DNA of 64,000 nt. Source: Thioclava nitratireducens. GTDB lineage: Bacteria; Pseudomonadota; Alphaproteobacteria; Rhodobacterales; Rhodobacteraceae. The translations under genes were made by a program, and so were the position numbers. The stretch is from the NCBI RefSeq assembly GCF_001940525.2, contig NZ_CP019439.1:50002-114001 (forward strand), written 5' to 3'. The notes under the pieces are model-generated. The model saw nothing but the letters and a program-made list of their open reading frames with translations, ran no database searches and was not told the DNA's origin. Below are positions 47,101 through 55,986 of this stretch, one piece after another; the first letter of the stretch is position 1, and every line of letters starts with the position of its first letter.

Positions 47101-47117
47101 TACGATAATATACTATC
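47101..47117. promoter_or_regulatory. Palindromic operator-like site, copy 4
   Basis: TACGATAATATACTATC is the closest match to the palindromic consensus together with copy 3. It lies 35 bases before the start of the secreted-protein gene (47066, - strand). Confidence 0.6.
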
Positions 47118-47149
47118 ACAACACTAAGTATGTCGGCGCATAATGAAGT

Positions 47150-48004
47150 TTATGTTAATTTTTTGCGGCTATCTCTAGGCGGACCGCCCAGCAAACGACT
47201 GATTTCAACCTTGGCTTTCTCGCGAAGCGGCTTCGTCTCCTCCAGTATTTGCCGTGCGTGCAAGAAATCGAGCGAACGAAAGGTGTCCACCGGCGGGCGC
47301 AGCAATAAAGTTTCGGGAAATTTTGCGACCGTATGCTTCACGATGGACATCTGCATCAACTGGTTGGAAGCGTAGACAGCATCGATCTTGTGTGGTCGCC
47401 CAAACGCCTGGCCCTGTGTGCCGCCCGAGACATCGACGGCGACGACGTGATCAGCCATGCTCTGAACGAGGTCCAGCGGGCACGGCTTCGTCGCGCTGCC
47501 GTCAATATAGAAATGCCCGCCAAACTCTACCGGCAGAAAAACTGCTGGGATCGCCGAAGACGCAGCCATCGCCGGCAGCAGCTGTCCGGTCTCGAATACC
47601 GTGGTCGATTGTTCAAAATAATCCGTAGCGGCAATCTTCAGAGGGATCTTCAGGTCTTCGAACCGTGGTGGCAATTCAGGTGGCAGAATGACACCAAGAA
47701 TGCGTTCCAGATTGAGCTCCGCGATCCGTAAGCCACCTTCCTCGAAAAACGTCTCCAGGTTGGCTGGCCGCGTCCGGAATAAATCGCGGAGAAGCCGTCG
47801 CCGATTGCTGACGCGGTCGAGAACGAAATCTTTGATTTCGGCGCCAGACATTCCGGCGCATCTGGCACATCCGATGATTGATCCGATCGAGGTACCAGCG
47901 ATCATGCTGGGAAAGACGCCAAGGTCTTCGAATGCTTCCAAGACATGAACGTGCGCGAGGCCCCTAGCGCCGCCGGCTCCAAAGGCGAGCGCTATGCTAT
48001 CCAA
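47150..48004 (-). CDS. Patatin-like phospholipase
   Basis: The gene encodes 284 residues. The oxyanion motif GAGGARG is at 9-15, the nucleophile serine in GTSIG near 37-41, and the Asp of the dyad in YIDGSA near 166-171. It is a lipid acyl hydrolase, with no signal peptide, so cytoplasmic or delivered by another system. Related bacterial patatins include toxins and membrane-remodelling enzymes; some serve as effectors of antiphage systems. No sensor gene adjoins it, so I do not claim defence. Confidence 0.85.
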   Translation of the reverse strand: MDSIALAFGAGGARGLAHVHVLEAFEDLGVFPSMIAGTSIGSIIGCARCAGMSGAEIKDFVLDRVSNRRRLLRDLFRTRPANLETFFEEGGLRIAELNLERILGVILPPELPPRFEDLKIPLKIAATDYFEQSTTVFETGQLLPAMAASSAIPAVFLPVEFGGHFYIDGSATKPCPLDLVQSMADHVVAVDVSGGTQGQAFGRPHKIDAVYASNQLMQMSIVKHTVAKFPETLLLRPPVDTFRSLDFLHARQILEETKPLREKAKVEISRLLGGPPRDSRKKLT

Positions 48005-48108
48005 CGCAGCACCGTTGGCGACGGAACGTGTTGGCAGGAAACGTCATAATCATAACATCTTAGTTCGCGATCGTTTCTGGGGTAATACATTGCAACTGTT
48101 GCGTCGCA

Positions 48109-48429
48109 CTAGCGATTGCGTCGCGGGCTGCTGCCAAGCTCAAACCCACTTAAGAATGCCTCTATGAGGGAGCTATTCCCCCCTGTTCGTGTAGTGACAC
48201 GATTGCGATTTTTCTTATGCCAAAACCGTTTTGATAGAAGAACGACAAACCCCGCAACAATTGAGCCGCCTCCGATGATCAAGGCGGCAAATTGCGCATC
48301 GTATAGGTCCGATAACCAAAGCCACAGAGCCAACACCAAAAAGCCTACGCCGACGCTCGTAAGAAGGAATGCAATGAGCGAGAATGCAAGTGTGACAACG
48401 ATTTGACGTTTCAATTGTCTGAAAGTCAT
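48109..48429 (-). CDS. YqjE-like (holin-superfamily) membrane protein
   Basis: The gene encodes 106 residues. There are two membrane helices (VVTLAFSLIAFLLTSVGVGFLVLALWLWL and FAALIIGGGSIVAGFVVLL). Its ATG overlaps the stop of the preceding frame (TGATG), so it is translated with the yqjD-like gene, as in the yqjDEK operon of enterobacteria, where YqjD anchors ribosomes to the membrane. The upstream gene is now split by a transposon. Confidence 0.65.
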   Translation of the reverse strand: MTFRQLKRQIVVTLAFSLIAFLLTSVGVGFLVLALWLWLSDLYDAQFAALIIGGGSIVAGFVVLLSKRFWHKKNRNRVTTRTGGNSSLIEAFLSGFELGSSPRRNR

Positions 48430-48520
48430 CAGTGTTGCCCTCTCGACATCAGGATTCCCAAGAGAATACCGAGTGCCGTCGTGAACCCAAGCGCCTTGCT
48501 CGGCTCCTTCTTGGCATAAT
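48429..48520 (-). pseudogene. YqjD/ElaB-like protein, 3' part (split gene)
   Basis: This piece encodes the C-terminus: EPSKALGFTTALGILLGILM is a single membrane helix typical of the DUF883 (YqjD/ElaB) family. The 5' part is at 60172-60361. Removing the IS481 transposon and one CATAAT joins ...LKFAEDY to AKKEPSKA in frame, giving 91 residues. Confidence 0.8.
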
Positions 48521-49487
48521 TGTCACATCCCGGAAGGTGGTAGGGCTGTTTTCTGAACAGCTCTGGTTTGAGTTTGTGCCAGTCCTTCATGGCTTGCAAG
48601 GGCGGTTTGCTGCCCAAGGCTGATTGCGGGAGCTGCTGATTGTAGAGCCAGACGTATCGATGCAGCGTCGCCTCCAGTTCTTCGCCTGATCGGAAGTGGT
48701 GGCTTTGCAGGACTTCTTCGATGCGGCCATTAAATCTTTCGACCATGCCATTGGTCTGGGGTGATTTGGGCGGGGTCAAGCGGTGCTCTATGTCGAGGGC
48801 GGCGCAAAGTTTGTCGAACTCATGTTTGCCAGTTGCGGCCCGCTTACGCAGGCCAAAGAGCCGATCAGTGAACTCTTTTCCATTATCGGTCAGAATGGTG
48901 CGGATGCGGATCGGGCAGGCACGCTCCAGGTCTCGCAGGAATCGCCGGGCATTCGCAGCAGTCTTTGCCTTGAAAATGCGGATGAAAACCCACCGTGTCG
49001 CCCGGTCGATGGCCACGAAGAGGTAGCGGCGTGAAGTTTCGTCAGCCATCTGGGGCAGATACTTCACGTCGATGTGGAAATAGCCAGGCTCGTAAGCCTT
49101 GAAGGCGCTGTGTTTGGGCCGCGCTGCCTTTGCCTGCAGGTCACGCAGGTTGCCGACGCCATGCCGACGCAGACACCGGTCCAGACCCGAGCGCGAGACG
49201 TTCGGGTTCAGGAATTCTCGTACCACCGCCAGAAGATCATCGAGCGACACCAGCAACGTCTTGCGCAGCGCCACCGCCACGGCCTCCTGAGCCGGGGTCA
49301 ACGTCGTTTGCAGGCGATGTGGCGTGTGGCTGCGATCCTCAACGTTGTCACGCTTGCGCCATTTATAAATCGTCTGGGGCGTCACCCCGAAACGCTCGGC
49401 TAGCGCCGTCCCGACCTCGTCGCTTGCCTGGATCGTTGCTCGCACCTTGGGCGTCGTCGTTGCTTGGCTGTGAAGATGGATCAGCAT
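48429..49487 (-). CDS. IS481-family transposase, copy 1 (fused tail)
   Basis: The frame gives 352 residues, of which the first 321 are IS-encoded. The N-terminal HTH (FGVTPQTIYKWRKRD) and rve core with YFHIDVKYLP, AIDRATRW, TDNGKEF and NGMVERFNG (DDE residues) are intact. The element has no stop codon of its own: the frame runs through the inverted repeat into the target and here continues as the yqjD-like tail, adding a membrane helix. Copy 2 stops two codons after its end. Confidence 0.9.
   Translation of the reverse strand: MLIHLHSQATTTPKVRATIQASDEVGTALAERFGVTPQTIYKWRKRDNVEDRSHTPHRLQTTLTPAQEAVAVALRKTLLVSLDDLLAVVREFLNPNVSRSGLDRCLRRHGVGNLRDLQAKAARPKHSAFKAYEPGYFHIDVKYLPQMADETSRRYLFVAIDRATRWVFIRIFKAKTAANARRFLRDLERACPIRIRTILTDNGKEFTDRLFGLRKRAATGKHEFDKLCAALDIEHRLTPPKSPQTNGMVERFNGRIEEVLQSHHFRSGEELEATLHRYVWLYNQQLPQSALGSKPPLQAMKDWHKLKPELFRKQPYHLPGCDNYAKKEPSKALGFTTALGILLGILMSRGQH
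48515..48520. repeat. Target-site duplication of the IS481 composite, left copy (CATAAT)
   Basis: CATAAT adjoins the outer end of IS481 copy 1 and is repeated at 60172-60177 beside copy 2. One copy is needed to restore the split yqjD-like gene. Confidence 0.85.
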
Positions 49488-49579
49488 GCTCGTTCTCCGT
49501 CCCGGATGTCTCTCAGAACCGACCTTGCCATGAACAAAGCCGAGCGCCGAGGGGAAATGTGATCATCCGGGATGGAACA
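48521..49579 (-). mobile_element. IS481-family insertion sequence, copy 1
   Basis: The element is 1,059 bp. The ends are TGTCACATCCCGGAAG and TGTTCCATCCCGGATG (inverted, 13 of 16 identical). Its sequence matches copy 2 over the full length as far as I compared. Confidence 0.9.
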
Positions 49580-49635
49580 GCTATGCTATAGTGTTAACAG
49601 GCCCTAGTAGAATACTCTGCGACAAATCCAACGGA

Positions 49636-51312
49636 TCATAACGCGATACAGCGCCCCGCAAAACGGCGTTCGGCCTCGCGATGGGACGCAATCAGGATCG
49701 CCGCATGTGGCACCCATTTTCGGCATCCCTCCAGAACCGCAGTCGCCGTCGCCTCATCCAGACCCTCGGTCGGTTCATCAAGCAACAGCAAACAGGGATC
49801 GCGCAACAGCACGCTCGCCAGCACCAGGCGCCGTGCTTCACCGCCCGAAAGATTGCCGCCCGCTTCGACAAGCATGGTATCAAGACCGTCGCGGCGGGCA
49901 AACGCGTCCCCAAGGCAGACGGCATCCAGAACGTCCCGCAATCGCTGATCGGTGGCCATTGGACAAGCCATCAGCAGGGTCTCACGCACGGTTCCGGCAA
50001 TCAGAGCCGGGCGTTGGGTGAGGTATCCAACCCCTTGGCGGAAGTCGGCTTCACAATAGTCGCGAAAATCAAGTCCAAGAAACTCGATCCCCCCATCGGT
50101 CGGCGCGCGTAGTCTGGCAAAAGTGTCAAGGAGCAGTGACTTGCCGCGCCCGCTGCGCCCTGTCAGCGCAACGGTTTCCCCCGCTTCAAGTCGCAGCGTG
50201 AAACCGGAAAGTAGCGTTGCGCCAGATGGTGCCTTCAGGGTCAGATCAAGGGCCTTCAGAACCGGCCCAGTCTGCTCATCAGCACAGCTTGCCGTGGGAG
50301 CGATATTATCCTTCGTGGCGACAGAGAGGGTCGAAGGCGGATCACCTGTCAGATCAGGCACAATCCTGCTGGCGGCATCACGCATCTTGCCAACTTCAGC
50401 GAGTCCACGCTGAAACGGCATCAAGATTTCACCAATCGCCAGGGCGGTAAAGAAAGCCATGGCGGCCAGCGGTACAGAAAGGCTATCGCGCTGAACTAGA
50501 AGAACGGCGAGGACAAGTACGCCGGTCGCCGCAAGTGTCACAGCCAGAGAAAGCAACAGTGCCGCGCGGTATTCGGCCTTCGCCAAACGATGCGCCAGAG
50601 TTTCCAACTGCGCAAACTGCCGTAGGATCGGAGCCCGGTGATGCGCGATACTGCCGGCAAAGGCCAACAGAACACGGCCACGCAGGTGCTCGATCACAGC
50701 GGTGCGGCTTTCACGCAGCAACTCGGCTATTTCTGCCGAAGGTTTGAGGCTGGTGCGGACAAGAAAAGTGCCAGCGGCAAGGGCGGGCAGAAGCGTGGCC
50801 GCCAAAATCCAGACGGACACGATAGGCGACACCAGCAGGGCGATGACGATTACCGCCGCCAGAAGTGCACCGAATCCTGCCGCCACGGGAAACAGCAGCC
50901 GCAGGGTCAACCCGTCCAGCGCGTCTATGTCAGAAAGGATACGATTGAGCGTTGCCGAAGCCCGCATCTGCATGATCGCAGCAAACGGTTTGCGGGCAAT
51001 GCCTTTCAGAAGCGTGATGCGCAGGCTTTCCAGCGCACGTAATGTTGCATCATGGGTCGACAGCCTCTCGCCATAGCGCGCGAGGGTGCGGCCGAGTGCC
51101 AGAAAACGCACTCCGGCACCCGGTGTAAATACATTGAAAGCAGCGCCTGCACCAGCTAGACCAGCCACAGCCGCAGCGGTGATAAACCAACCGGAAAGAC
51201 CAATCAGGGCCAAACCGGCCAACAGCACGGCAAGCGAGAGCGACAGCCCACGTAGAAATGTCCGGCGTTCCTCCCTCCAAAGGAGGCGGACAATGTATAT
51301 CAAGTCGTGCAT
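49636..51312 (-). CDS. cydC: Thiol reductant ABC exporter subunit CydC
   Basis: The gene encodes 558 residues. Six membrane helices in the first 300 residues precede an ABC domain: Walker A TGRSGRGKS, signature LSGGEARRLVLA and Walker B CLLLLDEPTEGLD. CydC pairs with CydD to export glutathione/cysteine to the periplasm, which is needed to mature cytochrome bd. It overlaps cydD by 13 bases. It is the last gene of the cyd set before the IS481 copy. Confidence 0.9.
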   Translation of the reverse strand: MHDLIYIVRLLWREERRTFLRGLSLSLAVLLAGLALIGLSGWFITAAAVAGLAGAGAAFNVFTPGAGVRFLALGRTLARYGERLSTHDATLRALESLRITLLKGIARKPFAAIMQMRASATLNRILSDIDALDGLTLRLLFPVAAGFGALLAAVIVIALLVSPIVSVWILAATLLPALAAGTFLVRTSLKPSAEIAELLRESRTAVIEHLRGRVLLAFAGSIAHHRAPILRQFAQLETLAHRLAKAEYRAALLLSLAVTLAATGVLVLAVLLVQRDSLSVPLAAMAFFTALAIGEILMPFQRGLAEVGKMRDAASRIVPDLTGDPPSTLSVATKDNIAPTASCADEQTGPVLKALDLTLKAPSGATLLSGFTLRLEAGETVALTGRSGRGKSLLLDTFARLRAPTDGGIEFLGLDFRDYCEADFRQGVGYLTQRPALIAGTVRETLLMACPMATDQRLRDVLDAVCLGDAFARRDGLDTMLVEAGGNLSGGEARRLVLASVLLRDPCLLLLDEPTEGLDEATATAVLEGCRKWVPHAAILIASHREAERRFAGRCIAL

Positions 51313-52949
51313 GTATCCTCCACCTGCAACGTCCCGCCCATAGTCGCCAACAGATCGGGGTCGTGGGTTGCCACAATGACCATGCGTTGCTCACGTATCA
51401 GCGCGGTAATGGTCTTGCGGATCAGGGCGGCGGTTTTTGCATCAAGGTTCGCAGTCGGTTCATCCATAAGTAGGAGAGGTCGGTTTTCCAGTATCGCGCG
51501 GGCAATCATCAGGCGGCGGGCTTCGCCACCGGAAACACCGCTTCCCGCCTCGCCCAGTTCCGCATCGAGCCCACCGGGCAGGCGTTGGACCATACTGCCT
51601 GCATGAGCCGTATCAAGGGCGTGCCAGAGGGTTGCATCGCTTGCGTCCGGTGCGGCCAGCATGAGGTTGTGGCGCAGGGTTCCGGAAAAGAAAAACGGCT
51701 GCTGCGGTACGAATGAGCAATACTGTCGGCAGGCATCAGCTGTATTCTCATCAAGCAGGGTTCCGCCGAAACGGATGTCGCCGTGCAATGGCCGCACTAG
51801 GCCGCAAAGTGAGGCTAGACAGGTGGACTTACCTGACCCGCTGGGGCCAGAGAGGGCAATGGATTGTCCTAGCTGCAACTCAATATCCGGACACGTAATT
51901 CTATGCGCGCCGGACCCGGCCAGAACAAGCCCGCTAATGGACAGCGTGTCTGGCGGATTTACAAATATGTCCCCTCCGATTTCACCGATCATCCTATCAG
52001 AGGTATCGGTACAGGCAACTGCGATCTCATCATGCACAACGGAAGCGCCCTGTTGATCATGCCAGGCCGCCGCCAGATCGCGCATCGGCTGATAGAAAGC
52101 CGGGGCCAGCATCAACAGATAAATGCCTTCGAACATGCTCAACCCGTCAGACCAGGCCCCGAATTCAAGCCGTCCCAACAGAGACAGACCGACATAGACA
52201 GCCACCATTGCGACGCCGAGAGCCGCAAACAGTTCCATCACCGCCGAAGATAGAAACGCGACCCGCAAGACCGCCATAGTGCGCTGTCGCAACCGTTGGG
52301 CAGCTATCGTAAAGTCGGCAATGACCCGGTCAGTCGCATCCAGCAGACGAATGTCCGCCATCGCATGAAGCCGCTCCATTACCAGCGCGTTAAGCGATCC
52401 GATTTCGGACATGTGCCGTTCGCTTGCCGATTTTGCTGCAAGCCCGACCAAAGCCATAAATACGGGGATCAGCGGCCCGGAAATCGCAAAGGCCAGCGCT
52501 ACTACCCAGGACATCCATGCGCTAAGAGCTAGGATAGCCAAGGGAACGACGATCACATTCCATCTGACTGGACGGTAGCGAACAGTTTCCTGTTTCAAGA
52601 GGGCAAGTTTATCTAAAATCAGCGCCCCGGCGGTTGCCGAAGGCAAACGGCTGCGTGAATGGCTGCCGTGTCGATCCTGGCTTTGAAGGACAGTCTTGCG
52701 CAGTCGCGCTATTTCGGCTTCAGCCAAATTGTCCAGACGCACTCGCCCCGCATGAGCTATCAGTGGCCGCATCATACCAACGATCGCGAACAGCGCCACC
52801 GCCTGCCAGATCATTGCGGCCTTCCCCTCGGCCAAGGCGGACAAAACATAGGCCGCCGCCGCCGCCTGAGGCAACCACAACAGTTCGACCGCAACCAGTG
52901 CAAACTGAGGAAGGATTGTTGCCCGGTGCGCGGCAAGCTCCAATGGCAC
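51300..52949 (-). CDS. cydD: Thiol reductant ABC exporter subunit CydD
   Basis: The product is 549 residues from a GTG at 52949, so slightly short at the N-terminus; the true start may have been lost when mobile DNA inserted upstream. The membrane domain is followed by Walker A SGPSGSGKST, signature VSGGEARRLMIA and Walker B PLLLMDEPTANLD. It is the partner of CydC. It is separated from the cydAB part by an IS6 element and a remnant, so it may now depend on another promoter. Confidence 0.88.
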   Translation of the reverse strand: MPLELAAHRATILPQFALVAVELLWLPQAAAAAYVLSALAEGKAAMIWQAVALFAIVGMMRPLIAHAGRVRLDNLAEAEIARLRKTVLQSQDRHGSHSRSRLPSATAGALILDKLALLKQETVRYRPVRWNVIVVPLAILALSAWMSWVVALAFAISGPLIPVFMALVGLAAKSASERHMSEIGSLNALVMERLHAMADIRLLDATDRVIADFTIAAQRLRQRTMAVLRVAFLSSAVMELFAALGVAMVAVYVGLSLLGRLEFGAWSDGLSMFEGIYLLMLAPAFYQPMRDLAAAWHDQQGASVVHDEIAVACTDTSDRMIGEIGGDIFVNPPDTLSISGLVLAGSGAHRITCPDIELQLGQSIALSGPSGSGKSTCLASLCGLVRPLHGDIRFGGTLLDENTADACRQYCSFVPQQPFFFSGTLRHNLMLAAPDASDATLWHALDTAHAGSMVQRLPGGLDAELGEAGSGVSGGEARRLMIARAILENRPLLLMDEPTANLDAKTAALIRKTITALIREQRMVIVATHDPDLLATMGGTLQVEDTCTT

Positions 52950-53039
52950 TCTACTATCACCCCAATTTTTCGCGTTTTATGGCCCTTTAGGTGCTTGTAA
53001 GCGGTGTTTCAGAAGGTTTCCATTCTTTTGTGATTGTGA

Positions 53040-53183
53040 CAAGACATTCACGAACAAGCCGAGATTGTAGACAGCGCCAGCTTTGAGCTCATCGAACTTG
53101 GCGAGGAAATCGATCGCGTGATTGCGCCGTTGAAGGGGCAGTTTGCGGCTGGGGGCGAAATGCTACCTCAGGTTGGCCAGTGA
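53040..53183 (+). pseudogene. Remnant reading frame, possibly of an older insertion
   Basis: A frame without start codon encodes about 47 protein-like residues (HEQAEIVDSASFELIELGEEIDRVI). It lies between cydD and the IS6 element and has no recognisable family. It may be a fragment of a gene displaced by insertions; confidence is low. Confidence 0.3.
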
Positions 53184-53214
53184 TACTCGCCAGTCAGGTT
53201 GATATGCTCCCATC

Positions 53215-53974
53215 GGGACTGTTGCGTTAATTTTCGTCGGCCGGGGTAGCGCGTGACGACGTCTTGGTCACATGGTTGTTCCAAACAGGTGATTGATGAA
53301 CACAATCTCACCCTTTACGCTCGGTTGTTTGTTATGGATGTGGCCACGCTTGATCGTTCGGATCGTCTCGATTCCGCTTCAAGGCGGCATGGTCGCTCTC
53401 GATCAGGTTGTTTCGCCATTTCTTGTCGATATGCCGGATGCTATCGAAATGTGGGTCGTATCGATGGTTGATCTCACGAATGACGCGCCGATATGTGGGT
53501 GCTTTATCGGTACAGATGGAGGCAGGCCGATGCAGCCGGACCCGCTCAATGGCCTTGCGAAGGAAGGCTCTGGCAGCCTTCGCATCCCGCCGCGCGGTCA
53601 AACGGAAATCCACCATTTGACCATTTGCATCAATAGCCCGCCAGAGATAGCGCCACTTGCCGCCAACGCGAATGTAGGTCTCATCCACGTGCCAATCAAC
53701 GCTCGCCCGGCGCAGATGCTTCTCAGTGCGTTTGCTCAGCTCAGGACCAAACTTCTGAACCCAGCGATAAACAGTCGATCTATCTACGGTGATGTCACGC
53801 TCCACCAGAAGGTCGGCAACATCTTGGTAGGAAAGTGGGTAACGCAAGTACCAGCGTACAGCACAAAGAATGATATCACGTGGGAAACGGTGGTGTTTGA
53901 ACGGGGACTGGCGCGGCATGAAGAACCTCAAAAGGCCAAAACTGGCCAATTGCCAAGATTAATGCAACAGTCCC
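53215..53974 (-). mobile_element. IS6-family insertion sequence, internally deleted
   Basis: The ends GGGACTGTTGCGTTAAT and GGGACTGTTGCATTAAT (inverted, 16 of 17 identical) are those of IS6/IS26-type elements. The length of 760 bp is short for the family because the transposase gene has lost a segment. The 8-bp flanks are not duplicates. Confidence 0.85.
53268..53949 (-). pseudogene. IS6-family transposase, frameshifted by deletion
   Basis: The first about 185 residues are a normal IS6 transposase (SVDWHVDETYIRV with the first catalytic Asp, then ICTDKAPTYRRV and NLIESDHAALKR). After DHAALKR the frame changes: the expected segment is missing and the tail GIETIRTIKRGHIHNKQPS...LFGTTM continues in another frame to a stop at 53268. 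A deletion of about 60 bp is inferred. The nominal frame ends at 53332 with unrelated residues. It is inactive. Confidence 0.85.
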
Positions 53975-54114
53975 CTCATACCTTCTCCTTGGTTTCAAAG
54001 TTGCCAAGATAAGCGTCTACAAATCCAGGGTCCCCTCAGTTCCGCGTCATTCAATCACTCCATCCATCCATCTGCCCCTCTTCCCCAGTTCATTTTTTCC
54101 AATCCATCAGGGGG

Positions 54115-55386
54115 TCAGAGCTTGATGTGTTCTGCAGTCCATTCGTCCAGCGGCAAACCCCAGTTTGGTATGCGCCCGTGATTGCGAAAGAACATTTCCT
54201 TGTAGGCAAGTTTGCTCGCATAGGGCAGACGGCCCATCCGAAGTTCTTGAATGTCGCCCCCGAACCAAGAGGTAGCGTGGATGTAGAAGGCCTTGCCTCC
54301 GCCCATGTCACCGACGCAGACAACCTCGGGCATCCAGGTCTTGTCAGCTTCTTCGGCAGACATCACGCCAACCTCTTTGGCGATCTGGCGACCGACAATT
54401 TCAGCTTCCTGATGGCCAATAGCGCCCAGTTTTGGCACGGTCAGGGCAGCGGCGTCACCACAGGCGAACACCTCGGGGAAATCTGGGTTGCGCATTTTCA
54501 TGTCCGTGACGATGAAACCCACCTCGTCCGAGATCGGCAGGTCCTTCAAGAAGCCATGCGGTTTCCAGTTTGGGAAAACGATGTTCAACTCTGTTTTCAG
54601 CTTCTGACCATCGGCGAACTCAATCCCCTCGGCGGTCAGTCGTTTGATGTCTTCGGTCTTGTTGATGTAGCTAAACCCCATTGAGGACGCAGCCTCGAGC
54701 AGCTGGGCGACGACTTTTTCACCCGCATCCTCGGCAATCAGCTCTCCGGGAGTGAAGATGGTGATGTTCTTGGCACTGCCCTTGCCGTGTTTGCCCAGCC
54801 AATGCGCCAGCGCGAGCGACACCTCGACTGGCGGGCCTTCGCAGGCAGCGGCCGCGTCCGGCAGCCAGTCGGGGCGGCCCTTTTTGCCCTGTTTGAACCG
54901 GGCCGAGCCGATGGCGATCGGGCCGCCTTTGTAATCATTCTCAAGGTAGCGGATCAGCCGGTTGGCATGGAACGCGTCGCAGACTGTGTAGCCGTGTTCG
55001 GCAAAACCCTCGATATCGCGCAGGGCCAGTTCAGCGCCCAAGGCAATAACGAGATAATCATAGCCGACCGTGTAGTCTGGCGCGCCGGGGCGCTCGTTGG
55101 GGCGCACTGTTACTTTGCGGTTCTTCACGTCGAGCGCCAGTATTTCCGCCTGCGCAAAGATCACCGCATCGCGCGCCAGCGTCTCGACCAGCGGCATGTG
55201 CATCGTCACGGCCGGATCGCGACCCTCGAAGATTTCCAGCGGGATGTTGGGGATGTAATCAAGGTAGGCCTTGCGGTCGATCAGGGTGATATCCACGCGA
55301 TCTCCGGCAAGATCGCGGATTTTTTGTGCTGCGCCCAGCCCGGCGAAATTACCGCCAAGGATAAGTACTTTTGGTTTCTTGGTCAT
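54115..55386 (-). CDS. Sulfide:quinone oxidoreductase-like flavoprotein
   Basis: The product is 423 residues from the ATG at 55386 with GAAGGAA upstream. The FAD-binding start VLILGGNFAGLGAAQKI (GxGxxG-like), the second dinucleotide segment and VFACGDAAAL near 320 (FAD/Cys) are those of the SQR/type II NADH dehydrogenase family. Cysteines in TVCDAF, AAACEG and FACGD fit SQR-type chemistry, in which sulfide is oxidised and electrons enter the quinone pool. It sits between DUF302 and the IS6 element in the cyd cluster, so the electrons could feed cytochrome bd. Exact substrate is inferred. Confidence 0.75.
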   Translation of the reverse strand: MTKKPKVLILGGNFAGLGAAQKIRDLAGDRVDITLIDRKAYLDYIPNIPLEIFEGRDPAVTMHMPLVETLARDAVIFAQAEILALDVKNRKVTVRPNERPGAPDYTVGYDYLVIALGAELALRDIEGFAEHGYTVCDAFHANRLIRYLENDYKGGPIAIGSARFKQGKKGRPDWLPDAAAACEGPPVEVSLALAHWLGKHGKGSAKNITIFTPGELIAEDAGEKVVAQLLEAASSMGFSYINKTEDIKRLTAEGIEFADGQKLKTELNIVFPNWKPHGFLKDLPISDEVGFIVTDMKMRNPDFPEVFACGDAAALTVPKLGAIGHQEAEIVGRQIAKEVGVMSAEEADKTWMPEVVCVGDMGGGKAFYIHATSWFGGDIQELRMGRLPYASKLAYKEMFFRNHGRIPNWGLPLDEWTAEHIKL

Positions 55387-55409
55387 GATGATGTTCCTTC
55401 TTTCGGGAT

Positions 55410-55802
55410 TCAGATAGCGTCGATGACGCATTCAAGTCTTCCGCGCACCTCTTCGGCGATCGGCATAAGGGCGGAGTTGTCGACACGGGCCATGGCGACC
55501 GCCGGGTTGACGGCGGCAACCTCGACGCCATCATCGACGGCCTGGACAATAACGTTGCAGGGCAGCATCACGCCGATCTTGTCCTCGGCCGACAATGCCT
55601 TGTGCGCCAGCGTCGGGTTGCAAGCTCCGAGGATCCGGTAGGGGTGGAAATCCTCTCCCAGCTTGGCCTTCATCGTTGCTGATACATCAATATCGCTCAA
55701 CACGCCAAAGCCTTCGTCGCCGAGCGCTTTGACGACTGCCTCGACGGTTGCGTCAAAGTCGAAACCCGGTAGAGTTTTGGCGATGTAATAGTGATTTGCC
55801 AT
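55410..55802 (-). CDS. DUF302 domain protein
   Basis: The gene encodes 130 residues. The DUF302 core is visible: YYIAKTLPGFDFDATVEAVVKALGDEGFGVLSDID, then ILGACNPTLAHKAL with the conserved Cys and VMLPCNVIVQ. DUF302 proteins are small cytoplasmic proteins often found beside sulfide or heavy-metal oxidation genes. It is cotranscribed with the SQR-like gene 23 bp downstream. Confidence 0.85.
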   Translation of the reverse strand: MANHYYIAKTLPGFDFDATVEAVVKALGDEGFGVLSDIDVSATMKAKLGEDFHPYRILGACNPTLAHKALSAEDKIGVMLPCNVIVQAVDDGVEVAAVNPAVAMARVDNSALMPIAEEVRGRLECVIDAI

Positions 55803-55881
55803 GGTATGTTTCCTTGTTTCAGCACAGGGCCGTCTACATGGTTACAGCCCCATTGATTTCAGACAATCTGACGACAGACAG

Positions 55882-55986
55882 TTACTCATCGCTATTTGGA
55901 AAATGCCTGCGCGCATAAAGCCAAGCGATCAGATAGAACACCAGGTAGATCACCGGCACAAAGAAAATGAATTGAACGAGGTTCAT
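55882..55986 (-). CDS. 34-residue membrane peptide of the cyd operon
   Basis: A tiny gene: MNLVQFIFFVPVIYLVFYLI begins a single membrane helix, ending ARRHFPNSDE. Its ATG overlaps the stop of the CydX-like gene (ATGA), so it is translated by coupling. It may be a further small subunit or assembly factor of cytochrome bd. Confidence 0.6.
   Translation of the reverse strand: MNLVQFIFFVPVIYLVFYLIAWLYARRHFPNSDE

Noticed and set aside
53207..53982. 8-bp target duplication of the IS6 element
   Set aside because: The flanks CTCCCATC and CTCATACC are similar but not identical.
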